64,000 bases of DNA, from positions 1 through 64,000 of the IMG/VR virus record IMGVR_UViG_3300025162_000052, one strand, 5' to 3'. A program made the position numbers and the translations under genes. This document shows, piece after piece, positions 21,997 through 32,393 of the stretch. Each line of letters starts with the position of its first letter. Position 1 is the first letter of the stretch. The stretch comes from a virus. The notes beneath the pieces were generated by a model. That model saw only the letters and a list, made by a program, of their open reading frames with translations. It was not told the DNA's origin and did not search any database.

Positions 21997-23535
21997 ATGG
22001 CAGTACAAAAAGGTCAAGTTCGACCCTTTCAATTATATGAGGGTCAATGGCATACTGGGTTAACAATGGAAACCCACTTAGCCAATATGTATAAAAAGAT
22101 GCCTTATTATGCATCTGATATGGTAGAGAAAATGTTCGAATCTACTTTTGGAGACGATATTATTTCTCATGTAAATCAATATCCTGTATTTAAAGCTAAA
22201 GATAGAGTATATCGTTGGTTAGGTGTTGGTATGACAGAGAAGAATATTCCTTTAATTCAAGCATGGGAAGATAAATCAGGTAGTATTCCTGTAGGTACAT
22301 CTACACCTTATATTGGTGCAAACTCTACAGATTTCTTCTTAGATTTTGGAGAAAAGTTGTTTGGTAGTAAACAACATATCGTAGGTATGAAACCTGATCT
22401 ATATAGATTATGGATTCTTGAAGAACCTACAATGATTGAAGCTGGACGTTGGAGATACAGGTGTCAATTAACTGGTTCTGATGGGGTATATATTCCTAAA
22501 GAAGAGTTAAAAGCTGGAACAAGATGGTCAGGTGATGGTGGTTTGGTTGCAAATGACTTTTCACGTGATGGTTATCAACCTACATTTACTAGTCCATTTG
22601 AATTTGAGAATAGAATGTCTCAATTCCGTACTATGATTAAAGTACCTGGTTCAGTTTATCGTGAAGGTAAATATGGTGATAATGTTTATATGTTCAAATT
22701 CTTAGATTCTGATGGTAATCAACACAAAATTTGGTTTGATGCATATTGGTACACATTTTTAAAAATGAACAGAGTTGATAGAGCTAAAAAATTCTTGTAT
22801 GACAAATCTAACAAATTAGCTGATGGAACAACTGCTAACGTAGATTCACAAACAGGTATGCCAGCAGATGAAGGTTCAGGATTATATGAACTTATGTCAG
22901 CAGGTAATATTCACCCATACTATCCAGGTGGTTTATCAGTAGATTATATCACTAAAGTTATTTTGGATGCATCTGTAACTAAAGTGCCTGAAGATAAACG
23001 TGCTATTACAATTATGGCAGGTGAATATGGTCTAGTAGATTTGCATAAAATGTTACGTAGAGATTTGATTTCTACATATACAACTCCAGCTTATATGGGG
23101 GATACTACTGGTCGTGCTTATCAATGGTCAGGTAATAAAGTTCATGTAAACTTAGGTCAGATTACTGGTTATGCTGATGTTAATGGTGTTAAAGTAACAT
23201 TCATGCATGCTCCACATAAAGATAATCCAACTCGTAATAAATTGTTATATCAAAATGGTGGTCGTGCTAGTTCATACGAATATGATATTTTAGACTTTGG
23301 TACTACTAATGGTCGTCCAAATATCCAACGTGTAGAATTAGAAGGTGAGAATGATATTTACGCATTACAATTAGGTATTAGATCAGCATTTGGATCTCGT
23401 GGTTCTGAAAAGATGCCAGCTATAGTATCAACTGAAACAGATATGGATGTTATCCATTATATGTCTTGGATTGGTTCTATTATTTGGAATCCTACTAAGG
23501 TTATTAGATTAATACCTGCTGTTCTTTACAGATAA
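21997..23535 (+). CDS. Major capsid protein (HK97 fold)
   Basis: 512 aa, with codon choice biased to common codons as expected of the most abundant protein. Contains segments typical of crAss-like capsid proteins: LYEGQWHTGLTMETHLANMY near the N-terminus, GMKPDLYRLWILEEPTMIEA, and a C-terminus with MSWIGSIIWNPTKVIRLIPA. It forms the icosahedral shell. The gene follows the scaffold candidate in the same transcription unit. Confidence 0.92.
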   Translation: MAVQKGQVRPFQLYEGQWHTGLTMETHLANMYKKMPYYASDMVEKMFESTFGDDIISHVNQYPVFKAKDRVYRWLGVGMTEKNIPLIQAWEDKSGSIPVGTSTPYIGANSTDFFLDFGEKLFGSKQHIVGMKPDLYRLWILEEPTMIEAGRWRYRCQLTGSDGVYIPKEELKAGTRWSGDGGLVANDFSRDGYQPTFTSPFEFENRMSQFRTMIKVPGSVYREGKYGDNVYMFKFLDSDGNQHKIWFDAYWYTFLKMNRVDRAKKFLYDKSNKLADGTTANVDSQTGMPADEGSGLYELMSAGNIHPYYPGGLSVDYITKVILDASVTKVPEDKRAITIMAGEYGLVDLHKMLRRDLISTYTTPAYMGDTTGRAYQWSGNKVHVNLGQITGYADVNGVKVTFMHAPHKDNPTRNKLLYQNGGRASSYEYDILDFGTTNGRPNIQRVELEGENDIYALQLGIRSAFGSRGSEKMPAIVSTETDMDVIHYMSWIGSIIWNPTKVIRLIPAVLYR

Positions 23536-23572
23536 TAAAAACATAGTATAATAAATACAAAAAGAAAAAGTC

Positions 23573-24526
23573 ATGACAAATTCGAGTGCTAGTGGAAAAG
23601 GTGTAGTAGAAAATACTACACCTAAATCCTGTTTAATACCTGGAAAAATAGTAAAAGTACGTCCTGTACCTGTGAGAAAAACTCCTTTTATTGTAGGAAC
23701 TGATAGAGATAGAATCAAGAGTGAACAAATAATGCTAACTGGGACATCAAGAAGTATTATATGCCCTAAATATGACAATGGTAGATTTGTAGAGCCATTA
23801 ACATGGGAAGAACGAGAGTATCTTGAAAAAGCATTAGGAGTTAATTTGGATATAAATAAACCAAATGATAACTACTTAAATGAAGTACGAATTCAAGTTA
23901 GTAAAAATTCAGATGATATTGGTGATGTTTTTACAGAATTAGATTTAGGTACTCCAGATGGTTTCTTAGCATGGAGAGTGTGTTTAGTTGCACCAGAAGT
24001 AGCTAGTGAAAAAAATCCAGAAGGACATTATAAAGCAGAACATTGGTTTTATTTAGATGATGATGAAGTACAAGAAACATCTGATAGAGATGGTAATAAA
24101 GTTGAAGATGATTGTCTTAAATTCCTTTACACTATTGAAGATAATAAAGAAAAATTATATAATTTCTTACGTACATTTAATTTAATCTTTAAAACTAATA
24201 AACGAATAGATAAACAATCTGCTAGTTCAGATTGGATTTATAATGAAATAAAAGGTTTGATTAAATCAAGAGAAAGTAGAACTAGGGTACATCAATTAGT
24301 AGAAATGGTTAAAAAAGATTTAGCTAGTTACGAATTAAAATTGGTTATTCAAGATGCACTTTCAATTGGGGAGATTAAATACAATAGTTCATTGAACGAA
24401 TATACTAATTCAGTAAATGAAGTAATAGGTAAGAGTTTAAAAGATGTTGAAGATTTTTTACGTAATCCGGCTAATCAAATTAAACGAGAGCATATTAAAG
24501 CACAAATAAAGTTACAATTAAAATAA
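23573..24526 (+). CDS. Structural protein following the capsid gene, 317 aa
   Basis: Contains VRPVPVRKTPFIVGTDRDRI and LTGTSRSIICPKYDNGRFVE near the N-terminus, an acidic centre, and a helical C-terminal half with KTNKRIDKQSASSDWIYNEI. Position right after the major capsid protein suggests a head-associated role (for example capsid auxiliary or head-completion protein). No motif decides this. Confidence 0.75.
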   Translation: MTNSSASGKGVVENTTPKSCLIPGKIVKVRPVPVRKTPFIVGTDRDRIKSEQIMLTGTSRSIICPKYDNGRFVEPLTWEEREYLEKALGVNLDINKPNDNYLNEVRIQVSKNSDDIGDVFTELDLGTPDGFLAWRVCLVAPEVASEKNPEGHYKAEHWFYLDDDEVQETSDRDGNKVEDDCLKFLYTIEDNKEKLYNFLRTFNLIFKTNKRIDKQSASSDWIYNEIKGLIKSRESRTRVHQLVEMVKKDLASYELKLVIQDALSIGEIKYNSSLNEYTNSVNEVIGKSLKDVEDFLRNPANQIKREHIKAQIKLQLK

Positions 24527-24529
24527 GAT

Positions 24530-25486
24530 ATGACAGCTAACTCAATGGGTGATAGTTTACAACTATTATTCGAAGCTAGTACTGGAACAAATCGACAGTT
24601 TAATAGTAGAGAAAAGTCATTCTTTTTAAATATGGGAATGACTGACTTTATTAATAAACGTACATTTCCTGATGGAAATACTAAACAAAAAGGTTTAGAA
24701 AGTGATAATAAACGAATATTAGACTTAGCACCATTATTAGGCACTACATCTGACTTGTATTTTAAAATACGAGATATAGGTGGTACTAATTATGGAGACT
24801 TCGTAAGAGGTACTTATGTTAATGGAGCTATGAGAAATCCTGATAAAGACGCTGATGGTATAACAGATAATGAAACTACGTATGGTACAATCACAGATGC
24901 AGAGGACATGAAATACGGTGTATTAGTTGAGCTTCGTGATGAAGTCTTATTCATAGTATCTCAGAACTGTGATTTATCATACGGTACAGGAACAAATAAA
25001 CAATGGCGATACAATGTTAGAGTAGATAATATTCCTAACGAATTGTACAATGACCAAATCTATAATTCGTTTAAGCAACCTTATTTTGATTTAGTATGGA
25101 AGAAAGAATTTGGTAAATCATTACCAACATCTCTATTATCATATAGGAATACTAATGAATTTCGTTCAAGCACTGCTGCGCGTAATAGTAGTACAACAAC
25201 CCCTTTAATTAACCCAGACTGGTATTTTAATGGTACTAGAAGTAGGATATTACAACTATTACCTGGTAAAGGTTGGGAAGTAGAGAAGTATAATGTTACT
25301 TATATAAAGAAACCAAATGAAATAGTGGTGGATTATGTAAGACCAGACAAGCAAGTTCATTGCGAATTGCATCCACAAGTTCATTATGAAGTGATACAAT
25401 TAGCATTAAGATTTGCGGCAGAAGCTATTATCCCAAGTATACAGAAATATCAAGTTGTAGATAAAGAGAATAAAGAAAACGAATAA
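24530..25486 (+). CDS. Structural protein, head-completion candidate, 318 aa
   Basis: Begins MTANSMGDSLQLLFEASTGT. Mixed alpha/beta with NRQFNSREKSFFLNMGMTDF in the first helical region and a long central beta region; the C-terminus (HYEVIQLALRFAAEAIIPSI) is helical. Gene position between capsid and fibre genes, and the absence of enzymatic motifs, suggest a neck or head-completion component. Confidence 0.75.
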   Translation: MTANSMGDSLQLLFEASTGTNRQFNSREKSFFLNMGMTDFINKRTFPDGNTKQKGLESDNKRILDLAPLLGTTSDLYFKIRDIGGTNYGDFVRGTYVNGAMRNPDKDADGITDNETTYGTITDAEDMKYGVLVELRDEVLFIVSQNCDLSYGTGTNKQWRYNVRVDNIPNELYNDQIYNSFKQPYFDLVWKKEFGKSLPTSLLSYRNTNEFRSSTAARNSSTTTPLINPDWYFNGTRSRILQLLPGKGWEVEKYNVTYIKKPNEIVVDYVRPDKQVHCELHPQVHYEVIQLALRFAAEAIIPSIQKYQVVDKENKENE

Positions 25487-25512
25487 ATAGACTAACAATA
25501 ACAATTAAATAA

Positions 25513-26976
25513 ATGGATTCAAATTTAAAAACTGTATTTGTACAACGTAGTACTATGACTGCTCCTGATGGAACAGCTAACTCTCAAATTTGGGATGCTA
25601 CTACTACAGCTACATACATTGAAGATGGTGCAATTGTAGTTACTAATGAATTAGGATTAGTCCTTAATGCTAGTGATACTGCTGATACTATCGTTATTAG
25701 AGCACGACAAGATGGTTCAGTATATAAATCAGTGTCAATTCCTGTTGCAGATGTTACTAACTATAAAGTATCAACTTATAGACCTGCATTAGAACAATCT
25801 ACATTTGTAGGTTATAATGGAACTGATAGTACATTTACTAGTACTTTGACATCTACTGGAACATATCAAGTAAGTATTTGGAGAAACGATGATCCTTTCT
25901 ATATGGGAGTAGATCGACCAAAAACTGCATCTTATGTACAAGGTAGTAATAGTCAATTAGCTTTAGGTTTATCTTCTACAGGTGTATCTCAAGCTGAAAT
26001 CGTAATGGCACTACAAGATATTATTTATAAATCTTTTGTAAAAACTATTACTGGGTATTCACATGTTGATATTCCAATTAAAATTGAAGTAATCAGTGAT
26101 TGTGGGGCTGGTAGTAAAACTGCATTAAATACAACTATCGCAGTTACTAATGAAAGTACATATTTTGTATTAGGTGGTGCAGCAGATGCATCTATGGTTG
26201 CTGGAGTTATTTTAAGTATTGCTGGTAAATTATATGTTGTAAAAGATTATGATTCTACTGCACATACTGGTAACTTAATGTGCCCATATCAAGGTACAAC
26301 AGCTACAGTATATAGTGGCACAAGTGCAACAACTTGTTTTACTTATGTAGGAACAGTTGCTAACTATAATACTGCTAAATTTGGTTTACAAATAACTGGT
26401 TTATCTAAGATATTTGCTACTAATTTGTGGCTATATAGAAAAACTAGATTTGATGTTCAAACTAATACTAATGTAACTGGTCAAGTACGAACTTATGCAG
26501 TTGGTAATATAGGCATTGATAAAAAAGGTTTAACTACTACAACTACTACTTATGTTAAAGCAGGTACAATTATACCTGATTTTGGAGCATTTGAAGGAGT
26601 AGGTACTTATGAACGAGTTAGTGAAATTGAACATGAAAACTTAGGATTTCATGGAGTTGAGAAACAATATCGTGAAAGTATCGCAACTGAAAAACTACAT
26701 CGTCAATTAGTATCTGATTTGAATGGTAGTTCCTGTGTATATTCTATACTTAACATGGAAATCAGAAAACAGTATAAAGATAACCCTATCAATGTAATTA
26801 ATGATAGTAATAATGTTATTATAGCTATTCCTGTAACTTATACAGATAATGGTTCTTCTGCCGTTAGTTTAGCAGAAACTAAAGCTACTGCTACTGGTTA
26901 TGGTTATGTAACAGTTTTAGATGCTATTCTGCCTAGTACTTTAGCAGATCAAGCCACCGCTGTAACTACATATTAA
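25513..26976 (+). CDS. Virion structural protein, 487 aa
   Basis: Beta-rich throughout, with high Thr/Ser content and repeated beta-sheet phrases (FTSTLTSTGTYQVSIWRNDD, GVILSIAGKLYVVKDYDSTA). Near the C-terminus, FEGVGTYERVSEIEHENLGF and QYRESIATEKLHRQLVSDLN are conserved-looking. Codon choice is good, suggesting an abundant virion protein. It is the last gene before a strong terminator. It could be an abundant head- or tail-decorating protein. Confidence 0.75.
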   Translation: MDSNLKTVFVQRSTMTAPDGTANSQIWDATTTATYIEDGAIVVTNELGLVLNASDTADTIVIRARQDGSVYKSVSIPVADVTNYKVSTYRPALEQSTFVGYNGTDSTFTSTLTSTGTYQVSIWRNDDPFYMGVDRPKTASYVQGSNSQLALGLSSTGVSQAEIVMALQDIIYKSFVKTITGYSHVDIPIKIEVISDCGAGSKTALNTTIAVTNESTYFVLGGAADASMVAGVILSIAGKLYVVKDYDSTAHTGNLMCPYQGTTATVYSGTSATTCFTYVGTVANYNTAKFGLQITGLSKIFATNLWLYRKTRFDVQTNTNVTGQVRTYAVGNIGIDKKGLTTTTTTYVKAGTIIPDFGAFEGVGTYERVSEIEHENLGFHGVEKQYRESIATEKLHRQLVSDLNGSSCVYSILNMEIRKQYKDNPINVINDSNNVIIAIPVTYTDNGSSAVSLAETKATATGYGYVTVLDAILPSTLADQATAVTTY

Positions 26977-26996
26977 TAGTATATAACTTAATTTTC

Positions 26997-27034
26997 AAAG
27001 GGTAGTTTAACTTATAGTTGGGCTACCCTTTTTT
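26997..27034 (+). terminator. Rho-independent terminator of the capsid operon
   Basis: AAAGGGTAG (26997-27005) pairs perfectly with CTACCCTTT (27023-27031) around a 17-nt loop, followed by a T-run to 27034. It is 20 nt after the 487-aa gene and ends 6 nt before the next start codon. Confidence 0.92.
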
Positions 27035-27040
27035 AATATT

Positions 27041-27595
27041 ATGGAACTAGACTTTTATTTAGAGCAAATCGACAATTATACTATAAAGGTATTTGATAAT
27101 ACACTATCTACACAAGTTGATACTATAGGAGATATATATCAAATGTCGTTAGATGTAGTATGTAGTAAAATACCAAATGAACAAGTCTTAGGATTAGATT
27201 GTTTAAATCATGTATTAACTTATCATAGAGATAAAGAAATATATGAGATTACTAGTGATGTATTAGGATTAGGAAATTCGCAAATATTACCAGATGGAAT
27301 GTATACTTTAACTTGGACTATTAATAATATTATTAGTAAAGAACATAAATTTTGTGTATATTCTACTATTGAATCACAAATTAATGACTTAATAACTAGT
27401 ACAGGATATAATGTTCAAGTTGGTAACTATGATATTACTTTTACAGGAGATACGTGTGATGGAGATGTAGAGCAAGTAAGAATAGCAATTACTCTAATGG
27501 ACTATTTAAGACAAGTTGCAGCAGAAGGTAATGAAGTTGAATGTAATAATACATTAGATAAATTGAATAGAATATTATTAATAATTAATAAATAA
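27041..27595 (+). CDS. Structural protein preceding fibre genes, 184 aa
   Basis: N-terminal beta domain (DNYTIKVFDNTLSTQVDTIG, GMYTLTWTINNIISKEHKFC) and a helical C-terminal segment (EQVRIAITLMDYLRQVAAEG) with two Cys nearby. The start is only 6 nt past the upstream terminator's T-run, so it relies on readthrough or an unseen promoter. The helical C-terminus with conserved-looking hydrophobics resembles small collar or fibre-attachment proteins. Confidence 0.7.
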   Translation: MELDFYLEQIDNYTIKVFDNTLSTQVDTIGDIYQMSLDVVCSKIPNEQVLGLDCLNHVLTYHRDKEIYEITSDVLGLGNSQILPDGMYTLTWTINNIISKEHKFCVYSTIESQINDLITSTGYNVQVGNYDITFTGDTCDGDVEQVRIAITLMDYLRQVAAEGNEVECNNTLDKLNRILLIINK

Positions 27596-29739
27596 TGGCA
27601 AACCAAATATCAAACGATAAAGGAATTTTTAGATTATATGATGGGACTATAGTATATATTGAAGAAATATTATATAGTGCTGATGGTCAAACTAATTTCG
27701 AAGTATCATTTAATCCTAATGAACATTTAAATACTATTACAGGAGTAGGTACATTAGCAGGACATAAATATAGAAAAGTACGTCATGCTGGAGATACTAA
27801 ATGGCAAATCCCTGAATATATTGTAGCTGAAAATGGTAAAAATATAGAATTACAAACTACTGATGAGTATTTACAGTGGAGAGTAGTAGGCTCAACTACA
27901 TGGACTAATTTAATATTATTAGATTCCATTAGAGGAAATAATGGTATTCAAGGTATACCCGGATCTGGTATAACAATAGATAGAACTGGTGCATTTGATA
28001 CTAAACCTAGTTGCTCAACTACTACTGGAACAACTGGTACAACATTAGGATGTGGATGTACAGGAGTATCTTCTATAGGTGCTAGTGGACTAACTACATT
28101 CTTATCATTAGGTAATCATATATTAAACGATACTGATGATACAGGAACATATTGGGCTAATGAAGGAGATCTACCTACATTTAAAGCTTATGTAAGTGCA
28201 ACAGATAAAGGATTAACTGCTAAATATTGGAATGCTAGTGCTACAATTGGTACAGGTGCATATACATATTTAGGTATTAATTTAGCACAAGGTTTATCTG
28301 GTGGTACTGACACTACTGGTAAATTATATACTTGTATTAACGGATCTTATATAGAAATTTTATCAATTGCTGCTAATGACCATAGAATCGCTGAAACTAG
28401 TGGTAGTACTAATATAGGTTATTTAGATAATTTTGTAACAGATTATGGAAACGCTAATATTACTGGTATAGGAACAATTGGTATAGATGGTGGTAAATTA
28501 GAAATTATAGATGAATCTATTACAACTGATAAATTTGATACTACTATATTTAATGATGGATTAACTAATACAGGAACAGAAATTGACGTTAATGCTAGTG
28601 AATTAATTGGGTATGGGTTAAAAGTATATACTAGTGCATCAGATTCATATAATAATATTCAAGTATATGTTAGAGATATTATATCAGATGGATTAACTTA
28701 TGAAAGTGACAATACTTTTGATGGAGAAACAAGGGATAAAATTATAGTTCATGTTGATGATATTGTATCACCTACTACAGGAACGGATTTTACAGGGTTA
28801 GAAACATCGGCTGATAGAGGAATAACTGAAACTGATGGATATGAAAATATCTATGTTAAAGAAGGAGACTGTATATCTACAGATGTTAATGGTGTTAATG
28901 TTGTAGCAGATGAACTTAGTTTAACTGCTAATAATTTAACAGCAATTAAAGTAAAACCGTATACTACAGGTAATGATGGTATATGTGCTATACATTTAAA
29001 CCCTACAGTAGTAAATACTAATAAAGGTATAGATGTAGATAATAGTACTGGATTAGAAGTAATAGTCGATGCGTCTACAATTGGATTTAATGCTAGTGGT
29101 GGATTAGAAATTCCTGATAATGGAGTAACTGGTAATAAACTTAATGATAATACTTGTAATAATTTAGCAGGTGTTGAGATATTAAATGATACTATTAATG
29201 TTAAAGTAGATGATATTACTATAGAATTTAATGGTAGTGGAGAACTAACTGTTAAAGATTTAGCTAATAGTGTAGTTACTGGAATTACTGATAGTGATAC
29301 TAGTCCTATATTAGCAGGACAAGTTAATATGTTTGGTACTAGTGCAGGAAATGGAGTTAATTGTATAACAGTACAAGTAATTGCAAATGCTATAGGAAAT
29401 AAAATTACTACTAGTGCAACTATAGATCAAGCTAAATTTGATACTTTTATAACAGGATTAGGATATTTAAAAAGTGCTAGTAATGCTTCCGCTACATGGG
29501 GTGATATTACTGGAAATATAAGTGCTCAATCTGATTTACAAACCGCACTAAATAGTAAAGTAGATGAGAATACTTCGTATGATAATATTATTATAAGTAA
29601 TGGTGGTACTATATCAGGAGAAAGTACAACTGAAGGTATCTATATTAAATTAGGAAGTACTAGTTATGGTGCTAAACTTATGGCAGATGATAATGGTAAT
29701 TTATATGTAGATACCCCAAATAAAAAGAAAATATTTTAA
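27595..29739 (+). CDS. Tail/collar fibre protein, 714 aa
   Basis: N-terminal domain (residues 1-110) ends with ELQTTDEYLQWRVVGSTTW and a TNLILLDSIRG linker into a short collagen-like stretch (GNNGIQGIPGSG). The long remainder is Asn/Thr/Gly-rich beta repeat sequence (GLTYESDNTFDGETRDKIIV, GIDVDNSTGLEVIVDASTIG) typical of trimeric fibre shafts. The C-terminus ends in LYVDTPNKKKIF. It starts overlapping the upstream stop by one base. It is a host-contact or fibre protein. Confidence 0.85.
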   Translation: MANQISNDKGIFRLYDGTIVYIEEILYSADGQTNFEVSFNPNEHLNTITGVGTLAGHKYRKVRHAGDTKWQIPEYIVAENGKNIELQTTDEYLQWRVVGSTTWTNLILLDSIRGNNGIQGIPGSGITIDRTGAFDTKPSCSTTTGTTGTTLGCGCTGVSSIGASGLTTFLSLGNHILNDTDDTGTYWANEGDLPTFKAYVSATDKGLTAKYWNASATIGTGAYTYLGINLAQGLSGGTDTTGKLYTCINGSYIEILSIAANDHRIAETSGSTNIGYLDNFVTDYGNANITGIGTIGIDGGKLEIIDESITTDKFDTTIFNDGLTNTGTEIDVNASELIGYGLKVYTSASDSYNNIQVYVRDIISDGLTYESDNTFDGETRDKIIVHVDDIVSPTTGTDFTGLETSADRGITETDGYENIYVKEGDCISTDVNGVNVVADELSLTANNLTAIKVKPYTTGNDGICAIHLNPTVVNTNKGIDVDNSTGLEVIVDASTIGFNASGGLEIPDNGVTGNKLNDNTCNNLAGVEILNDTINVKVDDITIEFNGSGELTVKDLANSVVTGITDSDTSPILAGQVNMFGTSAGNGVNCITVQVIANAIGNKITTSATIDQAKFDTFITGLGYLKSASNASATWGDITGNISAQSDLQTALNSKVDENTSYDNIIISNGGTISGESTTEGIYIKLGSTSYGAKLMADDNGNLYVDTPNKKKIF

Positions 29740-30215
29740 TGGATGAGTTTAAGTTAATTAAATATAAAGATAAACCAGAAGATTCGAGTACTGTATCAAG
29801 CAGTACTCTTTTTTCAGGTTTAATTAAAGAATTAATACGACAAATAAAAGAAGCGTATAATATAGAAAAGGAAAAAGAGTATCCTACAACAGAAAATATA
29901 GTAGAACTTATTCATCAAGTAGTACAAACTATAACTGATATTAAAAATAATTTACTAAAAGAACTTGATGAGAAGGTTAGTAAAGAATTATTAGATGTTG
30001 TAATGGAAGATATACGAGATTTAGGTAGAGATAGTGTGGATAGGGCACTATTATTAAAAGGTGTATATAGAATACAATACCCATTAGATTTAGGAGTTAA
30101 TGGTACAGTATATAAAAATAATACTGAACCTGGTATTTGTTATTATGACAAATTAAATGACGAATGGGTATTTAATACTAAAAGTGGAAAAACAAAGTTA
30201 AAACATAATGGCTGA
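29739..30215 (+). CDS. Coiled-coil fibre-linked protein, 158 aa
   Basis: Residues about 30-110 are predicted coiled coil (LIKELIRQIKEAYNIEKEKE, EKVSKELLDVVMEDIRDLGR), followed by a small beta domain ending TKSGKTKLKHNG. It likely trimerises a fibre. Start overlaps the preceding stop by one base and its end overlaps the next gene by 8 nt. Confidence 0.75.
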   Translation: MDEFKLIKYKDKPEDSSTVSSSTLFSGLIKELIRQIKEAYNIEKEKEYPTTENIVELIHQVVQTITDIKNNLLKELDEKVSKELLDVVMEDIRDLGRDSVDRALLLKGVYRIQYPLDLGVNGTVYKNNTEPGICYYDKLNDEWVFNTKSGKTKLKHNG

Positions 30216-30510
30216 AACATATTCTGATAATAATCCATATAATATAGAAAGTAGTCATAAATTATATGTACAATGGAGTCATGGTGATGTACCAGCTTCA
30301 TATTTTGAAAATGGTAAATATCCTAATGGTAATGAGTCTGTATGGGTATGGGAAAATATATATATTCCAGTCGATCATACAGTAAATGGAGTTACATTAA
30401 CTGGACATAGATATAGACGTGAGAAAGTAGGATTAAGTGGTAAATGGACAGTTCCTATTCCACTAGTACCACAGTCACAAATTTTAACAATTGAATTAAT
30501 ACAAATTTGA
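30208..30510 (+). CDS. Small fibre-docking protein, 100 aa
   Basis: Contains TLTGHRYRREKVGLSGKWTV, which resembles the GHKYRKVRHAGDTKWQI segment of the 714-aa fibre protein, pointing to a shared docking domain. Trp/Tyr-rich N-terminus (LYVQWSHGDVPASYFENGKY). It likely acts as an adaptor or baseplate part of the fibre assembly. Confidence 0.7.
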   Translation: MAETYSDNNPYNIESSHKLYVQWSHGDVPASYFENGKYPNGNESVWVWENIYIPVDHTVNGVTLTGHRYRREKVGLSGKWTVPIPLVPQSQILTIELIQI

Positions 30511-30511
30511 T

Positions 30512-31810
30512 ATGGGTAATTATAAATTAAGATTTACATTAGCAGATGGTAGTATTATAGATACTGATCCATTTACTATAGTTAATGGAAATAATGGAAC
30601 TAATGGTGCGAATGGTAATGATGGAGTAGATGGTACTAATGGTGCAGATGGTATAAGTATTATATCTGGTTCTGTTAATATAGATGGAGAATTAGTATTA
30701 ATTAAAAGTGATTTATCAACTATAAATGTAGGAGTAGTAAAAGGTGCTACAGGTGCTAATGGGCAAGCATTTCAAGTTAATAGTACAGGGGATGTTAGTA
30801 CAGATAGTGGCTATTTATTATTAGATAATAATTCTGGTAAAATACCTTCTGTAATAGAACCATATTTCCATGTAGTAATGACAGATAATAGAACTGCATC
30901 TGATAATCCTAATGTATATTTAATAGGTACTACTACAAAAGTAGAAAATTTAGCTGGACATTTAATAATGACAGTTAATGATAGTGAGCCTAAAACATAT
31001 TATTCTTATGGAGTATTTACTGGAGTAGCAGGACAACAAGGACAAAAAGGAGATACTGGTGATAAAGGTTGGAGTCCAATATTTCAAGTTGTAATTAAAA
31101 GTGCTACAGAAGAAGTACTTAAATTTAAACAATGGACTGGTGGTGCTGGTTTACCTCCTATTAGTCCTATAGAACCAAATACATATTTAGGAACGTCTGG
31201 TTATACTAGTATAACTAATGCAGTAAATATTAGAGGTACTAATGGAGCAAATGGAGTTGATGGTGTTAATGGTACAAATGGAACTAATGGTACTGATGGA
31301 GTTAATGGTAGTGATGGAGCAAATGGATCTGATGGTAGAGAAGTAGAGCTACAAAAAAGTTCAACTTATATACAATGGAGATATGTAGGAGATATAGTTT
31401 GGAATGATCTAGTATTACTTAGTGATTTAAAAGGAGATAAAGGTGATATAGGACAAGGATGTTATTTATTTTATAATAACATATCTGTTAGTTATATGTC
31501 ATCAGATACATATAGTGATAAATTTATAATTAATGGTGGACTAGATGGTACTTCTATTACTAATATTGTCTACAAAGGTAATACTGATACATATTATGTA
31601 ACATGGACTTTATATATTAATATAAATGGAGTGGATACATTAGTAGGAATTTTACCTGATTATCCTAATAGTGGTTATTTTTATGGTAGTTTTGATTGTA
31701 ATATACCATTAACTTATTTAGATATAGTACGACTACATTTTGTACCTACGTCAATAGGGATTGTTTTAGGAAGTTATACTTTTGATGCTATAACAGTAAC
31801 AATATCATAA
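30512..31810 (+). CDS. Collagen-like fibre protein, 432 aa
   Basis: Three blocks of Gly-X-Y repeats are clear: residues about 28-51 (GNNGTNGANGNDGVDG...), about 172-187 (GQQGQKGDTGDKG) and about 245-275 (GTNGANGVDGVNGTNG...). Between and after them lie beta domains, and the ELQKSSTYIQWRYVGDIVW module recurs before the last domain. Phage collagen-like proteins are trimeric fibre stalks. The C-terminal domain is the probable receptor-contact part. Confidence 0.88.
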   Translation: MGNYKLRFTLADGSIIDTDPFTIVNGNNGTNGANGNDGVDGTNGADGISIISGSVNIDGELVLIKSDLSTINVGVVKGATGANGQAFQVNSTGDVSTDSGYLLLDNNSGKIPSVIEPYFHVVMTDNRTASDNPNVYLIGTTTKVENLAGHLIMTVNDSEPKTYYSYGVFTGVAGQQGQKGDTGDKGWSPIFQVVIKSATEEVLKFKQWTGGAGLPPISPIEPNTYLGTSGYTSITNAVNIRGTNGANGVDGVNGTNGTNGTDGVNGSDGANGSDGREVELQKSSTYIQWRYVGDIVWNDLVLLSDLKGDKGDIGQGCYLFYNNISVSYMSSDTYSDKFIINGGLDGTSITNIVYKGNTDTYYVTWTLYININGVDTLVGILPDYPNSGYFYGSFDCNIPLTYLDIVRLHFVPTSIGIVLGSYTFDAITVTIS

Positions 31811-31811
31811 T

Positions 31812-32375
31812 ATGTTAATAAAAGATATAACACAATGGGATCATAATTATGTAATTAGAAGTTTACCATCTATTACAGGAATTAGACAATATTTTGTTGC
31901 TGATGACTATAATATAGCTTTGACTATATCATTAGATGCTATTTATTTACAAAATAATGCACCTCCTAGTACTTTAAAAAAGATAAATACAGTTACCGCA
32001 GAATTAAGAACATATAGTGGAACATTAGTATCTCAAGTTAGTGTAAGTCAAACTCCAACAATTGATGGTAAAATTACTACTAGTACTGATTTAGAAGCAT
32101 TCGGTGCTAATAATATAGAAGTTAATTTTAATTATACAGGATTAGTACAAGGAGATGTTTATTATGTAACTATGTTATTAACTAGTGTTGATTCCCCTGT
32201 AAATGTGATACATACAGGAAGTACATCTACTACTATAAATAATGCTATAATGTATTATGATTCTAGTTGGCATTATTATACTTATTTAGGAAATTACATG
32301 ATAATAGCTGGATCAATTGTAGTAGGTAAAAATGAATTTACTAAAGTATTAAGACCTATTATACAAATACAATAA
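31812..32375 (+). CDS. Fibre-associated beta protein, 187 aa
   Basis: Beta-rich, Thr/Ser-rich, with NTVTAELRTYSGTLVSQVSV and DVYYVTMLLTSVDSPVNVIH, an immunoglobulin-like or jelly-roll pattern. It follows the collagen-like fibre gene immediately and probably forms a fibre tip or collar part. No catalytic residues recognised. Confidence 0.72.
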   Translation: MLIKDITQWDHNYVIRSLPSITGIRQYFVADDYNIALTISLDAIYLQNNAPPSTLKKINTVTAELRTYSGTLVSQVSVSQTPTIDGKITTSTDLEAFGANNIEVNFNYTGLVQGDVYYVTMLLTSVDSPVNVIHTGSTSTTINNAIMYYDSSWHYYTYLGNYMIIAGSIVVGKNEFTKVLRPIIQIQ

Positions 32376-32393
32376 TTTAAATAATATCTAAAC

